Part shown: positions 51,223-60,372 of the stretch, piece after piece
Layout of the letters: the number at the start of each line of letters is the position of its first letter
How positions within the stretch are numbered: the first letter of the stretch is position 1
Assembly (NCBI RefSeq): GCF_004366355.1
Contig: NZ_SODV01000001.1
Span: 1,860,001-1,924,000 of the forward strand
Reading direction: 5' to 3'
DNA: 64,000 nucleotides
DNA from: Dinghuibacter silviterrae
GTDB taxonomy: Bacteria; Bacteroidota; Bacteroidia; Chitinophagales; Chitinophagaceae
The notes under the pieces: model-generated
Database searches by the model: none
What the model was told of the DNA's origin: nothing
The model's input: only the letters and a program-made list of their open reading frames with translations
Position numbers and translations under genes: made by a program

Positions 51223-54200
51223 CGGGTGCCTGATATTGATTGAAGTTAATAATAAATTTGGTGCCCTCAAACTCCTTGCTCTCCACAAAAATCTTGCCTC
51301 CCATGGCTTCCACCTGGTTTTTTGTCATATAAAGGCCCAAACCTTTTGCATCAGGGTGTTTATGAAAGGTCTTATACAGCTTGAAAATGTTGCCGCTGTG
51401 CTTGTCCAGGTTGATCCCGCGGCCGTTGTCGCTGAACTCCAGCAGGAGGTTATCGTTTTTCCAGCAGGTGCGAACGGTGATCACGGGTTTGCGGGTAGGT
51501 TCGGCATACTTCAGGGCGTTGTTTAGCAGGTTCATCAGGATGCTTTCCAGGTAGATGGAAGGATATCTGATGGCCGGTGCCGCGGAGAAATCCTGGTGTA
51601 TACAAGCCTTCAGCTCGGCGATCTGGGCGGCGTGCATTTGTTTGACCTTGTCGAAAACGTGCTCAAAACTAAGGGCTTCCTTTTGGATGTATTTGTCCTG
51701 CTGGACCTTGATCACCTCCGTTAGTTCGTTGAGGGTGTCCAGCAGCGCGGTGGAGCTTTGTGTCAGGAGGTCCACCAGTTCCTCCTTTTCCTCCGCCGTT
51801 TTGGCGTCCTTATAATACTGCAAGAGGATCGAAATATTACTGACAGGCGCCCTGAGGTTATGCGACACGATCTGGGAGAACTCGGCGAGCTGCTTGTTCT
51901 TGCGGGTAAGGTGTTCCGCGCTCGAAATCAGGCGCAGGTTCTGGCGTTCCAGGGACTGCTGGGCCGTTTTCAGCGAGGTGATGTCTTCTATATGCGATAC
52001 GAAGAACTGGGGTTCTCCGATCTTGTTACGAACGACCGTGGCGTTCAGGTTGACCCAGATGGTATGCCCTTGTTTATGGATATACCTTTTTTCCATCGTG
52101 TGCATCTCGATCTGGCCATTTAACAGGGCCATCGTGCCTTGTACGTCCTTGTCCACGTCGTCTGGATGGGTGATGTCCTGGAAGGTCAACTGCAGCAGCT
52201 CGGTCCGGCTGTAGCCCGTGATCCGGCAGGTCGCGTCGTTGACGTCGATCCAGCCCCCGTTGGGCGCGACGATGGCCATCCCGATACCCGAGTTGAAAAA
52301 AGCATGGTGGAAGCGCTGCTGGGTCTCGATGAGCTTTTCCTGGGTTTGTATCTGGTTGGTCAGGTCGGAGTTGATCCCGATGATCCGCTCCGGTTTACCC
52401 TGGTGGGTGCGCTGGATGACGATCCCCTTTGATAGGATGTACCGGTATTCACCGGTTTTCGTCCGCAGGCGATGGAGGAGGGAAAAAGTATTGTTGGAGG
52501 GATCGTATACGGACTGTATGGTCTGCAACATTTTTTGCTTGTCCTCCGGGTGGATCTGGTGATACCAGGATTGGTAACTGTTTTCCAGCTCCGTGTCCTG
52601 GTAGCCCAGCATGGACTTCCAGATGGGGGAGAGGTAGACACTGCCCGAGTCCAGGTTCCAGTCCCAAAGACCACCCCCCGTGCCCTCCAGGGCGTAACGG
52701 AGTCTTTGCTCGCTTTCCACCAGGTGGCGCTCCGCCTGGATCCGTTCGGTGACGTCCTGGAAAAAGGTCACGCTCGATTCCTGGTCCCCGTAGGAGAGGT
52801 AGTTGGCGGTGACCTCGATTTCCAGGACCCGCCCGCTCTTCAGGGTCACCGACCGTTGCATGTTGACGACCTTTTGCTCCTTGAGGTCGTTCCAGAAGGA
52901 ATCGTATCCCTCCTGCGTACCTTCCGCGTACAGTTCCCACAGCGGGGTGCCCTGCAGCTCCTCCGCCGCACGCCCCAGAATGCTGCAGCCGTACTCGTTG
53001 ATATAGGTAATGGCCCCGTCGTGTTCCGCCCAGATGACCGGCAGGGAAGCCTGGTCTATGGAAAACTGCGTCAATCGCAGCCGGGCCTCGGTTCGTTTTT
53101 GACGGGTGATGTTCCTTCCCTCAGGGATGAGCATGACCACCTTTCCGTTGTCGTCGAAGATGGGTTTTATGGAAAAATCAAGCGTCAGGAGTTCGCCGGC
53201 GGTACTGTGTACACTGATCTCGTCCCGTACGAATTGGCCCTGCGCCGCCTGGCGGATGTATTCTTTTACCTGGACCTTTGACGATTCCGTCCACCAGAAG
53301 GCCTCCCAAAAGGGCCGGTTGAGCACCTGGTCCAGCTCCACACCCGCAAAACGAAGGGCGCTATCGTTGGCCTCCAGGAGGCGGCCGTCCGGGCTGAGGA
53401 GCCCGATGAACTGGAACATGGCGTGGAAGATGGCCTTGAACTTTTGCTCGTTGAGCCGGATCTGTTCTTTGATTTTATAGGCGCGGGTGATGTCCTGGAA
53501 AGCGCCATAAAGCCGGACCACCCTGCCGCCCTGCACTTCGGCCTCGCCCTGGGCACGCACCCATTTGCGGTTACCCCGGGCGGTGATCAACGGCAATTCC
53601 AGGTCCCAGCTTTCACCGTCCTGTATCGATTTAGCTACCTGCGCTTCAATAATGGACCGGCCCTCCGGCGCATAAAAATGGATCGCTTCTTCCAGGTTGG
53701 GGACGTAATCCGGGGTGACTTCGTGTATCCGTTTGACCTCGGGAGACCAGGTCAGGCGTTCCGTTTCGAGGTCGAACTGCCAGCCCCCGATCCGCGCCAT
53801 GGCGCTGCTGTCTTCGGACAGGCGGTTGATGGACAACAGCTCCTCTTCCAGCGCCATGTAAAAGGTAATGTCCTGGGAATTGGTCAGGAATTGCAGTTGA
53901 CCCGTTTCCGGCGACTCCATAAAGGTGACCTGGGAGTGCAACCATAGGTATCGCTGGCTCCGGCAGCGGAGCCGGTAGCGCACCCTTAGGGTAGAGGTGC
54001 CTTTGTGATTTTTCCAGTATTCAATGGCGTCGGCGAATTCCCGTTCCAGCCAGGGCGCATCGTCGGGATGTATCCAGGGGTTGGGTATGTGACCGATCAC
54101 TTCTGAAGGGGGATAACCAAGGGTCTCGTGAAAAGCGGGATTGACGTAGAGAATCCGTCCGTCTTCCTGTTGCAAACAGATTATTTCCTTGCTGTTTTCC

Positions 54201-54244
54201 ACAAGGAGTTTGTAAAAATCGGATTTGGATTCCAGCGTTTTCAA
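51212..54244 (-). CDS. Cytosolic histidine kinase with six PAS domains
   Basis: A 1010-residue kinase without membrane segments. Six PAS domains in series (about 10-125, 130-255, 262-385, 390-515, 520-650, 650-775) are read from the repeated starts such as FKAIFHAMFQFIGLLSPDG and FHHAFFNSGIGMAIVAPNGG and from the recurrent DIT ends. The phosphoacceptor is H795 in SQIVSHNLRAPVSN, followed by an HATPase domain with LLNNALKYAEP, SDNGRGINLDKH and KGLGLYMTKN. No in-frame ATG exists near the beginning and the first possible start is TTG at 54244. The response regulator overlaps its stop. Heme, flavin or other ligands of the PAS domains cannot be told. Confidence 0.92.
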   Translation of the reverse strand: MKTLESKSDFYKLLVENSKEIICLQQEDGRILYVNPAFHETLGYPPSEVIGHIPNPWIHPDDAPWLEREFADAIEYWKNHKGTSTLRVRYRLRCRSQRYLWLHSQVTFMESPETGQLQFLTNSQDITFYMALEEELLSINRLSEDSSAMARIGGWQFDLETERLTWSPEVKRIHEVTPDYVPNLEEAIHFYAPEGRSIIEAQVAKSIQDGESWDLELPLITARGNRKWVRAQGEAEVQGGRVVRLYGAFQDITRAYKIKEQIRLNEQKFKAIFHAMFQFIGLLSPDGRLLEANDSALRFAGVELDQVLNRPFWEAFWWTESSKVQVKEYIRQAAQGQFVRDEISVHSTAGELLTLDFSIKPIFDDNGKVVMLIPEGRNITRQKRTEARLRLTQFSIDQASLPVIWAEHDGAITYINEYGCSILGRAAEELQGTPLWELYAEGTQEGYDSFWNDLKEQKVVNMQRSVTLKSGRVLEIEVTANYLSYGDQESSVTFFQDVTERIQAERHLVESEQRLRYALEGTGGGLWDWNLDSGSVYLSPIWKSMLGYQDTELENSYQSWYHQIHPEDKQKMLQTIQSVYDPSNNTFSLLHRLRTKTGEYRYILSKGIVIQRTHQGKPERIIGINSDLTNQIQTQEKLIETQQRFHHAFFNSGIGMAIVAPNGGWIDVNDATCRITGYSRTELLQLTFQDITHPDDVDKDVQGTMALLNGQIEMHTMEKRYIHKQGHTIWVNLNATVVRNKIGEPQFFVSHIEDITSLKTAQQSLERQNLRLISSAEHLTRKNKQLAEFSQIVSHNLRAPVSNISILLQYYKDAKTAEEKEELVDLLTQSSTALLDTLNELTEVIKVQQDKYIQKEALSFEHVFDKVKQMHAAQIAELKACIHQDFSAAPAIRYPSIYLESILMNLLNNALKYAEPTRKPVITVRTCWKNDNLLLEFSDNGRGINLDKHSGNIFKLYKTFHKHPDAKGLGLYMTKNQVEAMGGKIFVESKEFEGTKFIINFNQYQAPDAE

Positions 54245-54415
54245 CTTTCTATACGGTTACGTTAAAACAAGGACACCTTGCAACAGGCTCAGCGGTAAGT
54301 GGTAAGAGGTATAGGAAGTTTTTCGTTACACAGGTACGAGTATGTAAATTAACGAACTATACATAAATAAAAGGCTGGCCGTTTGCTAATCAATGGTTAA
54401 CCGGTTATACATAAT

Positions 54416-54451
54416 ACAAAAAGCCTGCAGGTATTTATACCCTGCAGGCTT
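54416..54451 (-). terminator. Terminator after the TonB-dependent receptor
   Basis: Read on the minus strand, the 11-bp stem AAGCCTGCAGG/CCTGCAGGCTT (54451-54441 with 54431-54421) is followed by TTTGT. Its loop contains the GTATTTATAC motif (as GTATAAATAC), about 48 bases after the stop codon. Confidence 0.8.
54431..54440 (+). promoter_or_regulatory. GTATTTATAC motif, copy 3 (in terminator loop)
   Basis: This copy forms the loop and closing base pair of the receptor terminator, so it may be structural rather than a protein site. Confidence 0.35.
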
Positions 54452-54480
54452 AAGTACGTGGTGAATTTACCGGGGCCTCC

Positions 54481-54490
54481 GTATTTATAC
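54481..54490 (+). promoter_or_regulatory. GTATTTATAC motif, copy 4
   Basis: CCTCC precedes and GGAT follows; together with copy 2 it extends to CCTnCGTATTTATACGGAT. It lies 9 bases beyond the receptor stop codon and 50 bases from copy 3. Confidence 0.5.
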
Positions 54491-54498
54491 GGATACGC

Positions 54499-56943
54499 TT
54501 AGAGGGCTATATTCACCGAGACCATATAGTTAACCGGTGCGGCCGGGAAATAGAAATTCGAAGTCACCACCTGCCCGTTGCTGATATAGCTGGAGGTATA
54601 CCCGTTGGGTTCGTACAGTGCATTGAATATATTGTACGCCATGAGGCTCACCTGAACCTGTTTGAACAACGGCTGGGGTACCGTCCACAACACCTGTGCG
54701 TTTTCATAAAAAAACGGATCGAGGCTGCGGCTGTCTTTGGAGGTATTGTCCAGGTACTGGCGGCCCACATATTTGCTGAGGAGACTCAGCTTCAGGGACC
54801 TGACCGGTGTGAAGTCCAGCGTTGCGCCCCCGATCACGTCCGGGGACAACGCAATATCCGTGGAATGGTATTGGTTTTCATGCTGGGTCCCGTTATCGTA
54901 GTCGGTGAGGTATTCCGTAAAGTTCAGGACTTTGTTTTGGCTGAGCGTGAGGTTGGCGCTTGCCGAAAACCAGCGTGTCAATTTAAGGCCACCCTGGAGT
55001 TCCAGACCGGCCCGGTAGCTGTCCGGAATGTTGGTCCGTGTGTATTCCCCCACGTCGTTGATCTTTCCGGTGAGGACCAACTGATCCTTGTACCGCATAT
55101 AATACGCGGTGGCGTTCCACGAGAAGGTCCGGGTCTTTTGCCCCAGGCTGGCCTCCAGGTCGAGCAGGTGTTCCGCCTTGGGTTGTTGTGCCTCGTTGGC
55201 TTCGAAGTCGGACCGGTTGGGCTCGTGCCCTGCCATGCTCACAGACAGGTAACCGTTCCATCCCCCGGCACCGGTATAGCTGATGCCTGCTTTCGGATTA
55301 AAGAAATTGAAGTCCTTGTGTACATACAGCCCCGGATTGTCGTCAAACCCGTTGATATAATAGGTGATGACCCGGTCCTGAAGGTCTATAAACGAGCTCC
55401 AGGTCCGGCTGAAACGGTGTTGCCACTTGACATAGGCGTTCCAGTCCGTCTTATGGGCGACGTCCCAATAATATTGATAATCGTTGGGGAACCCCACCTG
55501 GGCCCAGGTGACGATCCCGTAGTGCTCCCCGTCATAACGGTCCCACCCACCGCCGGCAATGACCTGGTCGTTCCCGGAATGGTACTGAAGAGACGCGATG
55601 CCACCGTAGAACCAGTTGTTCAACCAAAGCTGCTGGATCAGGTCTGTGGTCGTGATCGTATCCCCGTTAAAAACCGGGTTGGATAACCCATAAGCGGAAA
55701 ACGACTGTTGTGGAGAATATTCCACATAGTACCCCCATCCCCTGGTCAGGAAGGCCGCCGTGTTCAGGTCCCAGTGATGGCTAAGGGTATGGTTGTAAAA
55801 CAATTGGTAGTAGTTCTGCCAGTAATTATCCGTCTGATTGGGGTACGTAAAATAGTTGTACTTCCGGCGGTCGGACTTGAAGAGATTGACGGAATCCTCC
55901 GGCGTAAAGAAGGAGGACCCGATGTTGTTGTCATAGTACTGCTGGAGGTCGGCCTGGCTTCCAAAAAGCTTGGCGCCCGGAACCCCGTTCCATGTCTGGT
56001 AGGTTTTTTCCGTTCCCCCGATAAAATTAAACCTGAGCGAAGACTTCTCCGTCAGGTAAGCTGCGGACAGGTAGATCGACTTCAGGTCGCTCGACCCCCG
56101 GTCCACATAACCCAGGCTGGTGATCCTCGATACGCGCGCTTCCAGGGTAAAATGGTCATCGATCAAACCGGACCCCGCCTTGACCATGGTTTTCCAGGTA
56201 TTGTAGGAACCCACGCTGTTGTCAACTTCCCCATAGGCCTTGTCGTTGACCTCATTGGTGCTGAGGTTGATGGTAGCGCCAAAGGCACCCGCCCCGTTCG
56301 TCGACGTCCCGACACCCCTTTGAATTTGCATGGAGCTGATGGAACCCGCGAGATCGGGAAGGTCTACAAAATAGACGCCCTGGTCCTCGGCGTCGTTCAT
56401 CGGAATGCCGTTGAGCGTGACGTTGATCCGGGTCTGGTCGACCCCCCGGATACTCAACCCGGTGTAGCCCACCCCGTTGCCCGAATTGGAATTGATCACG
56501 ACCGAGGGGGTTTGATCAAGAAGATACGGGATGTCTTGTCCCACATTGTTTTCCGCGATTTCCTTTTTACCCAGGTTGGTCGTGCTGAAGGGGGCCTTGT
56601 CGTCTACGCGAACCGCCTTTACTTCGATCGGCTGGAGAAAAAGATGGAGCCGGCTGAGGGATATATTCGCCTCGGTAGTGGCCGCGTCGAGCCGCACGGT
56701 CAGTGTTTGGGTTTTGTACCCCACTTCGCTGGCGGTCAGCAAATATTCGCCGGGCTTCGGGGCTTTGATCCGAAAAATGCCGTCCTGGTCGGACAGGCCA
56801 CCCCCGGTGCGTTCGAGACGGAGGGAAACCCCCTCCAGGGGTTCATGGGTCACGGAATCGGTGACGGTACCATGCAAAAGGACTTGTGCTGAAGGCAGCA
56901 GTGGACTGACAAAACAACACATCGCCCAAAACAGTTTTTTCAT
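54499..56943 (-). CDS. TonB-dependent receptor, likely thiamine-type substrate
   Basis: An 814-residue outer-membrane receptor. After a signal peptide (MKKLFWAMCCFVSPLLPSAQ) comes a carboxypeptidase-regulatory-like domain (VLLHGTVTDSVTHEPLEGVSL, about 20-105), a plug domain containing DQTPSVVINSNSGNGVGYTG and GIPMNDAEDQG, and a 22-strand-type barrel ending with AAPVNYMVSVNIAL. A TPP riboswitch on the same strand lies in its leader, so the substrate is inferred to be thiamine or a precursor, as in the thiamine-regulated Omr1-type receptors of Bacteroidota. No inner-membrane transporter or thiamine synthesis gene is adjacent. The start at MKKLFW is chosen since the sequence further upstream is the riboswitch. 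Confidence 0.92.
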   Translation of the reverse strand: MKKLFWAMCCFVSPLLPSAQVLLHGTVTDSVTHEPLEGVSLRLERTGGGLSDQDGIFRIKAPKPGEYLLTASEVGYKTQTLTVRLDAATTEANISLSRLHLFLQPIEVKAVRVDDKAPFSTTNLGKKEIAENNVGQDIPYLLDQTPSVVINSNSGNGVGYTGLSIRGVDQTRINVTLNGIPMNDAEDQGVYFVDLPDLAGSISSMQIQRGVGTSTNGAGAFGATINLSTNEVNDKAYGEVDNSVGSYNTWKTMVKAGSGLIDDHFTLEARVSRITSLGYVDRGSSDLKSIYLSAAYLTEKSSLRFNFIGGTEKTYQTWNGVPGAKLFGSQADLQQYYDNNIGSSFFTPEDSVNLFKSDRRKYNYFTYPNQTDNYWQNYYQLFYNHTLSHHWDLNTAAFLTRGWGYYVEYSPQQSFSAYGLSNPVFNGDTITTTDLIQQLWLNNWFYGGIASLQYHSGNDQVIAGGGWDRYDGEHYGIVTWAQVGFPNDYQYYWDVAHKTDWNAYVKWQHRFSRTWSSFIDLQDRVITYYINGFDDNPGLYVHKDFNFFNPKAGISYTGAGGWNGYLSVSMAGHEPNRSDFEANEAQQPKAEHLLDLEASLGQKTRTFSWNATAYYMRYKDQLVLTGKINDVGEYTRTNIPDSYRAGLELQGGLKLTRWFSASANLTLSQNKVLNFTEYLTDYDNGTQHENQYHSTDIALSPDVIGGATLDFTPVRSLKLSLLSKYVGRQYLDNTSKDSRSLDPFFYENAQVLWTVPQPLFKQVQVSLMAYNIFNALYEPNGYTSSYISNGQVVTSNFYFPAAPVNYMVSVNIAL

Positions 56944-57030
56944 CTTTACCTTTTTGAAGTGAAAAAAATGGTTTGGGAAATGCTGCGATTGGAAAAAGGA
57001 GGTTATATGTGCCCGAAAGGGCTCTTCCAC

Positions 57031-57115
57031 CTTCCCTGCGCAGGCATTACCCTGTTCAGGTTCTACGGGTATGATCTCAGCCTGGTGGACGTCACACCAT
57101 GGGCACCCCGAGGAA
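57031..57115 (-). ncRNA. TPP riboswitch (THI element)
   Basis: On the minus strand the sequence contains the conserved THI blocks in order: TCGGGGTGCCC, then GGCTGAGATCATACCCGT, then AGAACCTGAACAGGGTAATG and the closing CTGCGCAGGGAAGG. The P1 stem is TTCCT with GGGAA. It lies about 88 bases upstream of the receptor start, and a GCCC/GGGC hairpin at 57011-57022 follows it and may be the expression platform. Only the receptor gene follows, so it controls uptake. Confidence 0.95.
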
Positions 57116-57208
57116 TCTGTGAATTTCGGCCGCAAACTACTTAAAAAAACGATCCGCCGCTGTAACTTTCCAGGGGCCCCCCACGTAATACCCCAAATTG
57201 ACTCCTGT

Positions 57209-57940
57209 ATGTACAAGTCTGCTCTTCTCATAACCGGTCTCCTCATGGCTTTTTTTACCCACGCCCAGCAGGGAGACCTCCTCGTCCACGCCCCCAACGT
57301 TCAAAAGCGCGATGTGGGTTCTTTCCACGGCATCAGTGTCAGCAGTTCCATCGACCTCGTCGTCAAACAGGGAAATGAAGAAGGCGTCGCCGTCAGTGCT
57401 TCCGATCCCGCGCTCCGGGACAGGATCGTTACCAGCGTTGAAAATGGCATCCTTCACATTTATCTGAAGGACAATGGGTTTCACTGGAACTGGGGATGGA
57501 ATAACCAACACTTGAAAGCCTTTGTTTCCTTCAAAACCCTCAACCAGTTAAGCGCCTCGGGTTCCAGCGATATCTACGTCGACGGCAGCATCAACACAGA
57601 CAATCTTTCCATCAGCCTTTCCGGCTCCAGCGACTTCAAAGGCGCCGTCCATACCAACCAACTCCAGCTCCAGCAAAGCGGCAGCTCCGACGCCAACATC
57701 AGCGGCACCGCCGGCACCGCTTCGATCCACCTCAACGGCTCCAGCGACGTCAAGGCGTATGACCTGTCCGTCGACGTCTGCACCATTTCCGCCCACGGTT
57801 CGTCGGACACCCACATCACCGTCAACAAAGAATTGAGTGTGTACAACAGCGGGTCCAGCGATGTCAATTATAAGGGGAACGCGGTGGTAAAAGAATTTCA
57901 CTCCTCGGGGTCGAGTGAGATCAACAAGAAGTCGTCCTAA
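57209..57940 (+). CDS. Secreted DUF2807 (head GIN domain) protein
   Basis: A 243-residue protein with a signal peptide ending FTHAQ. The mature part is the DUF2807 beta-helix-like repeat fold, with serine/glycine-rich repeats (SASGSSDIYVDGSI, LSGSSDFKG, HGSSDTHITV, NSGSSDVNYKG). Such proteins are common in the phylum and are thought to be periplasmic or surface auto-adhesion-type; the precise role is unknown. It is divergent from the TonB-dependent receptor, with the riboswitch between them. A terminator follows at 57973. Confidence 0.88.
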   Translation: MYKSALLITGLLMAFFTHAQQGDLLVHAPNVQKRDVGSFHGISVSSSIDLVVKQGNEEGVAVSASDPALRDRIVTSVENGILHIYLKDNGFHWNWGWNNQHLKAFVSFKTLNQLSASGSSDIYVDGSINTDNLSISLSGSSDFKGAVHTNQLQLQQSGSSDANISGTAGTASIHLNGSSDVKAYDLSVDVCTISAHGSSDTHITVNKELSVYNSGSSDVNYKGNAVVKEFHSSGSSEINKKSS

Positions 57941-57972
57941 CTCGTTCCGCGCAGCGCATAATATAATATAAA

Positions 57973-57999
57973 AAGCCCCGGCGTATGCCAGGGCTTTCT
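57973..57999. terminator. Bidirectional terminator between DUF2807 gene and tRNA
   Basis: A stem around AAAGCCC/GGGCTTT has T-rich sequence on both strands beyond it. It can serve the plus-strand DUF2807 gene and the minus-strand tRNA. Confidence 0.65.
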
Positions 58000-58003
58000 T
58001 TCG

Positions 58004-58075
<72 letters not shown>

Positions 58076-58139
58076 ATGTATTGGACTGCAAATGTAGGAC
58101 ACGTTGCAATAACTACCAAATATTTTATTGTCTTTCGTT

Positions 58140-58147
58140 TACCTTTG
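58140..58147 (+). promoter_or_regulatory. -7 promoter box for era
   Basis: TACCTTTG, followed by CA, lies 6 bases before the ATG at 58154. It rules out the longer open frame that begins upstream across the tRNA. Confidence 0.68.
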
Positions 58148-58153
58148 CAGCCG

Positions 58154-59023
58154 ATGCAAACGGGTTTTGTGAACATTTTCGGGCGCCCCAACGCGGGGAA
58201 AAGCACGCTGCTCAACGCTTTGGCGGGTGAGAAGCTGGCCATCGTGTCGCCAAAGGTGCAGACGACCCGGCATCGTATCAAAGCGATACTAACCACCGAC
58301 AAATACCAGGTGATTTTTTCGGATACACCGGGCATCATCGATCCGCAGTATAAGTTGCACGAGCGGATGATGCAGGCGGTGCGGAACAGTCTGGAGGACG
58401 CGGATATCGCGGTCTTGCTGGTGGACAGCGGAGACGATCCGGTGGAAGCGGACGCGGTTTTTGAAAAGCTGCGGCTGAAAGCACCGGCGATCGTGGTGTT
58501 GAACAAGACGGACGCGGTCAGTGCGGAAAAACTGGAGGCGCTAAAAAAATTCTTTACGGCCCGGCCTTATTCGTCAAAGGTCATGGAAGTCTCCGCCCTT
58601 AAAGGAACGGGTGTCCAGGCGCTTCTTGATGAGCTGGTGTCGCGGTTGCCGGAAGGCGAAGCGTATTTCCCGGAGGACGAGATGTCAGACCTGCCGACAA
58701 AGTTTTTTGTGGGGGAGATGGTGCGGGAAAAGATCTACCAGCTATATGCGGAGGAGATTCCTTATCATACCGCGGTCGTGGTCCAGGAATTCAAGGAGAA
58801 GGCTGACCTGATCAAGATCCGCGCGGAGATCGTGGTGCAGCGGGAGACGCAAAAGGGGATCTTGCTGGGGGAAGGGGGACAAAAGATCAAGGCGCTGGGA
58901 ATGGCCGCCCGCAAAGACATCGAGGCGTTTCTGGGGTCGAAGGTGTTCCTGGAACTTTTTGTAAAGGTGCGGCCGAAGTGGAGGGATAACGACCTCCTGT
59001 TAAAAGAATACGGATACGAATAG
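58154..59023 (+). CDS. era: GTPase Era
   Basis: Era is a ribosome-assembly GTPase that binds the 3' end of 16S rRNA. The 289-residue protein starts MQTGFVNIFGRPNAGKST and has G-domain motifs GRPNAGKS, DTPG and NKTDAVS, followed by a KH-type C-terminal domain (ERKKIYQLYAEEIPYH-like, then GILLGEGGQKIKALGMAARKDIE). The -7 box immediately upstream sets the start. der follows after 33 bases, so the two GTPases are probably in one operon. Confidence 0.96.
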   Translation: MQTGFVNIFGRPNAGKSTLLNALAGEKLAIVSPKVQTTRHRIKAILTTDKYQVIFSDTPGIIDPQYKLHERMMQAVRNSLEDADIAVLLVDSGDDPVEADAVFEKLRLKAPAIVVLNKTDAVSAEKLEALKKFFTARPYSSKVMEVSALKGTGVQALLDELVSRLPEGEAYFPEDEMSDLPTKFFVGEMVREKIYQLYAEEIPYHTAVVVQEFKEKADLIKIRAEIVVQRETQKGILLGEGGQKIKALGMAARKDIEAFLGSKVFLELFVKVRPKWRDNDLLLKEYGYE

Positions 59024-59056
59024 GGGCGCGGGAGCGCCCCGCAAAAATGGGAATAT

Positions 59057-60370
59057 ATGTCTGGATTTACCGTTGCCATTGTGGGCCGGCCCAATGTGGG
59101 AAAGAGTACGTTGTTTAACCGGCTGCTGGAACAGCGCAAGGCCATCGTGGATGACCAGAGCGGGGTTACCCGGGACCGGCAGTATGGGGTCGCCGACTGG
59201 GCGGGGAAAACGTTTAACGTCGTGGATACCGGGGGGTTTGTGCCCCGGAGCGAAGACGTGTTTGAACGGGAGATCCGGCGCCAGGTGTTGATCGCCATCG
59301 ACGAGGCGGACGCGCTCGTTTTTCTTTGCGACGCGGCGACGGGGATCACGGACCTGGACGAGTCCATGGCGGATGTGCTTCGTCAGTCACCCAAACCGGT
59401 TTTCCTGACCGTAAATAAAGTAGACAATTCGGACCGCCTGCTGGAGGCATCCGAGTTTTACGCGCTGGGCTTCGACCCGGTGTTCTTTGTTGCGGCCATG
59501 ACGGGCAGCGGGACGGGGGAGCTGCTGGACGCGATTGCAGCGCTGATCCCGGAAGAGGCAGTTGAAGAAGAAGAAAAGGAAGAAACCCCGAAGTTTGCGA
59601 TCATCGGCCAGCCGAATGTCGGCAAGTCGTCGCTGCTCAACGCCCTGCTGGGCCAGGAGCGCACCATTGTGAGCGACGTAGCGGGCACGACGCGGGACAG
59701 CATCCATACACGCTACAATCTTTTCCAAAAAGAGTTTGTGCTCATCGATACGGCGGGTATCCGCCGGAAAAAGAAAGTCGAGGAAGACCTGGAATTTTAT
59801 TCGGTCATCCGCGCGATCAAGGCAATGGACGAGGCGGACGTTTGCCTGTTGCTGCTCGATGCCACCAAGGGGATCACGGCCCAGGACCTGAACATCTTTT
59901 CGCTCGCGGCGCGCAAGGGGAAGGGTGTTGTATTGCTGGTCAACAAATGGGACCTGGTGGAAAAGGAAACGAATACGGCCCGGGACTACGAACGCGAGTT
60001 GAAAAAAAGGCTGGCGCCCTTTACGGATGTGCCGGTGATCTTTATATCGGTCACGGAAAAGACAAGGATCTTCAAGGCGATCGAAACCGCCATCGAGGTG
60101 TATCAGAACCGTCAGCGCAAGATCCCGACCTCCCAGCTCAACGAGTTCCTCAAAAAGGCCGTGGCGTCCTTTCACCCGCCGGTGGTCCGGGGGATGCCGG
60201 TGAGCATTAAATATGGCACACAGCTTCCCACCCACGTGCCGTCTTTTGCCTTTTTCAGCAACCACCCGGACGACATCAAAACGCCCTACCGCAACTACCT
60301 GGAGAACCAGTTGCGGGAGCAGTTCGACTTCAAGGGGGTGCCGGTTCGTATATTTTTCAGGAAAAAATAG
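59057..60370 (+). CDS. der: GTPase Der (EngA)
   Basis: Der has two consecutive G domains and helps 50S assembly. The 437-residue protein shows the first with GRPNVGKST, DTGGFVPRSED and NKVDNSD, the second with GQPNVGKSSLLNAL, DTAGIRRKKKVEEDLEFYS and NKWDLVEKE, and a C-terminal KH-like domain (HPPVVRGMPVSIKYGTQLPT). It follows era directly; a small lipoprotein gene begins 3 bases after its stop. Confidence 0.97.
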   Translation: MSGFTVAIVGRPNVGKSTLFNRLLEQRKAIVDDQSGVTRDRQYGVADWAGKTFNVVDTGGFVPRSEDVFEREIRRQVLIAIDEADALVFLCDAATGITDLDESMADVLRQSPKPVFLTVNKVDNSDRLLEASEFYALGFDPVFFVAAMTGSGTGELLDAIAALIPEEAVEEEEKEETPKFAIIGQPNVGKSSLLNALLGQERTIVSDVAGTTRDSIHTRYNLFQKEFVLIDTAGIRRKKKVEEDLEFYSVIRAIKAMDEADVCLLLLDATKGITAQDLNIFSLAARKGKGVVLLVNKWDLVEKETNTARDYERELKKRLAPFTDVPVIFISVTEKTRIFKAIETAIEVYQNRQRKIPTSQLNEFLKKAVASFHPPVVRGMPVSIKYGTQLPTHVPSFAFFSNHPDDIKTPYRNYLENQLREQFDFKGVPVRIFFRKK

Positions 60371-60372
60371 CT

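Larger units (their letters stand above)
54245..54498. other. Intergenic region with two GTATTTATAC motifs and a terminator
   Basis: Between two minus-strand genes. It holds the receptor terminator, two copies of GTATTTATAC (54431 and 54481), and further left an AT-rich stretch that must contain the kinase promoter. No protein gene is supported. Confidence 0.6.
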
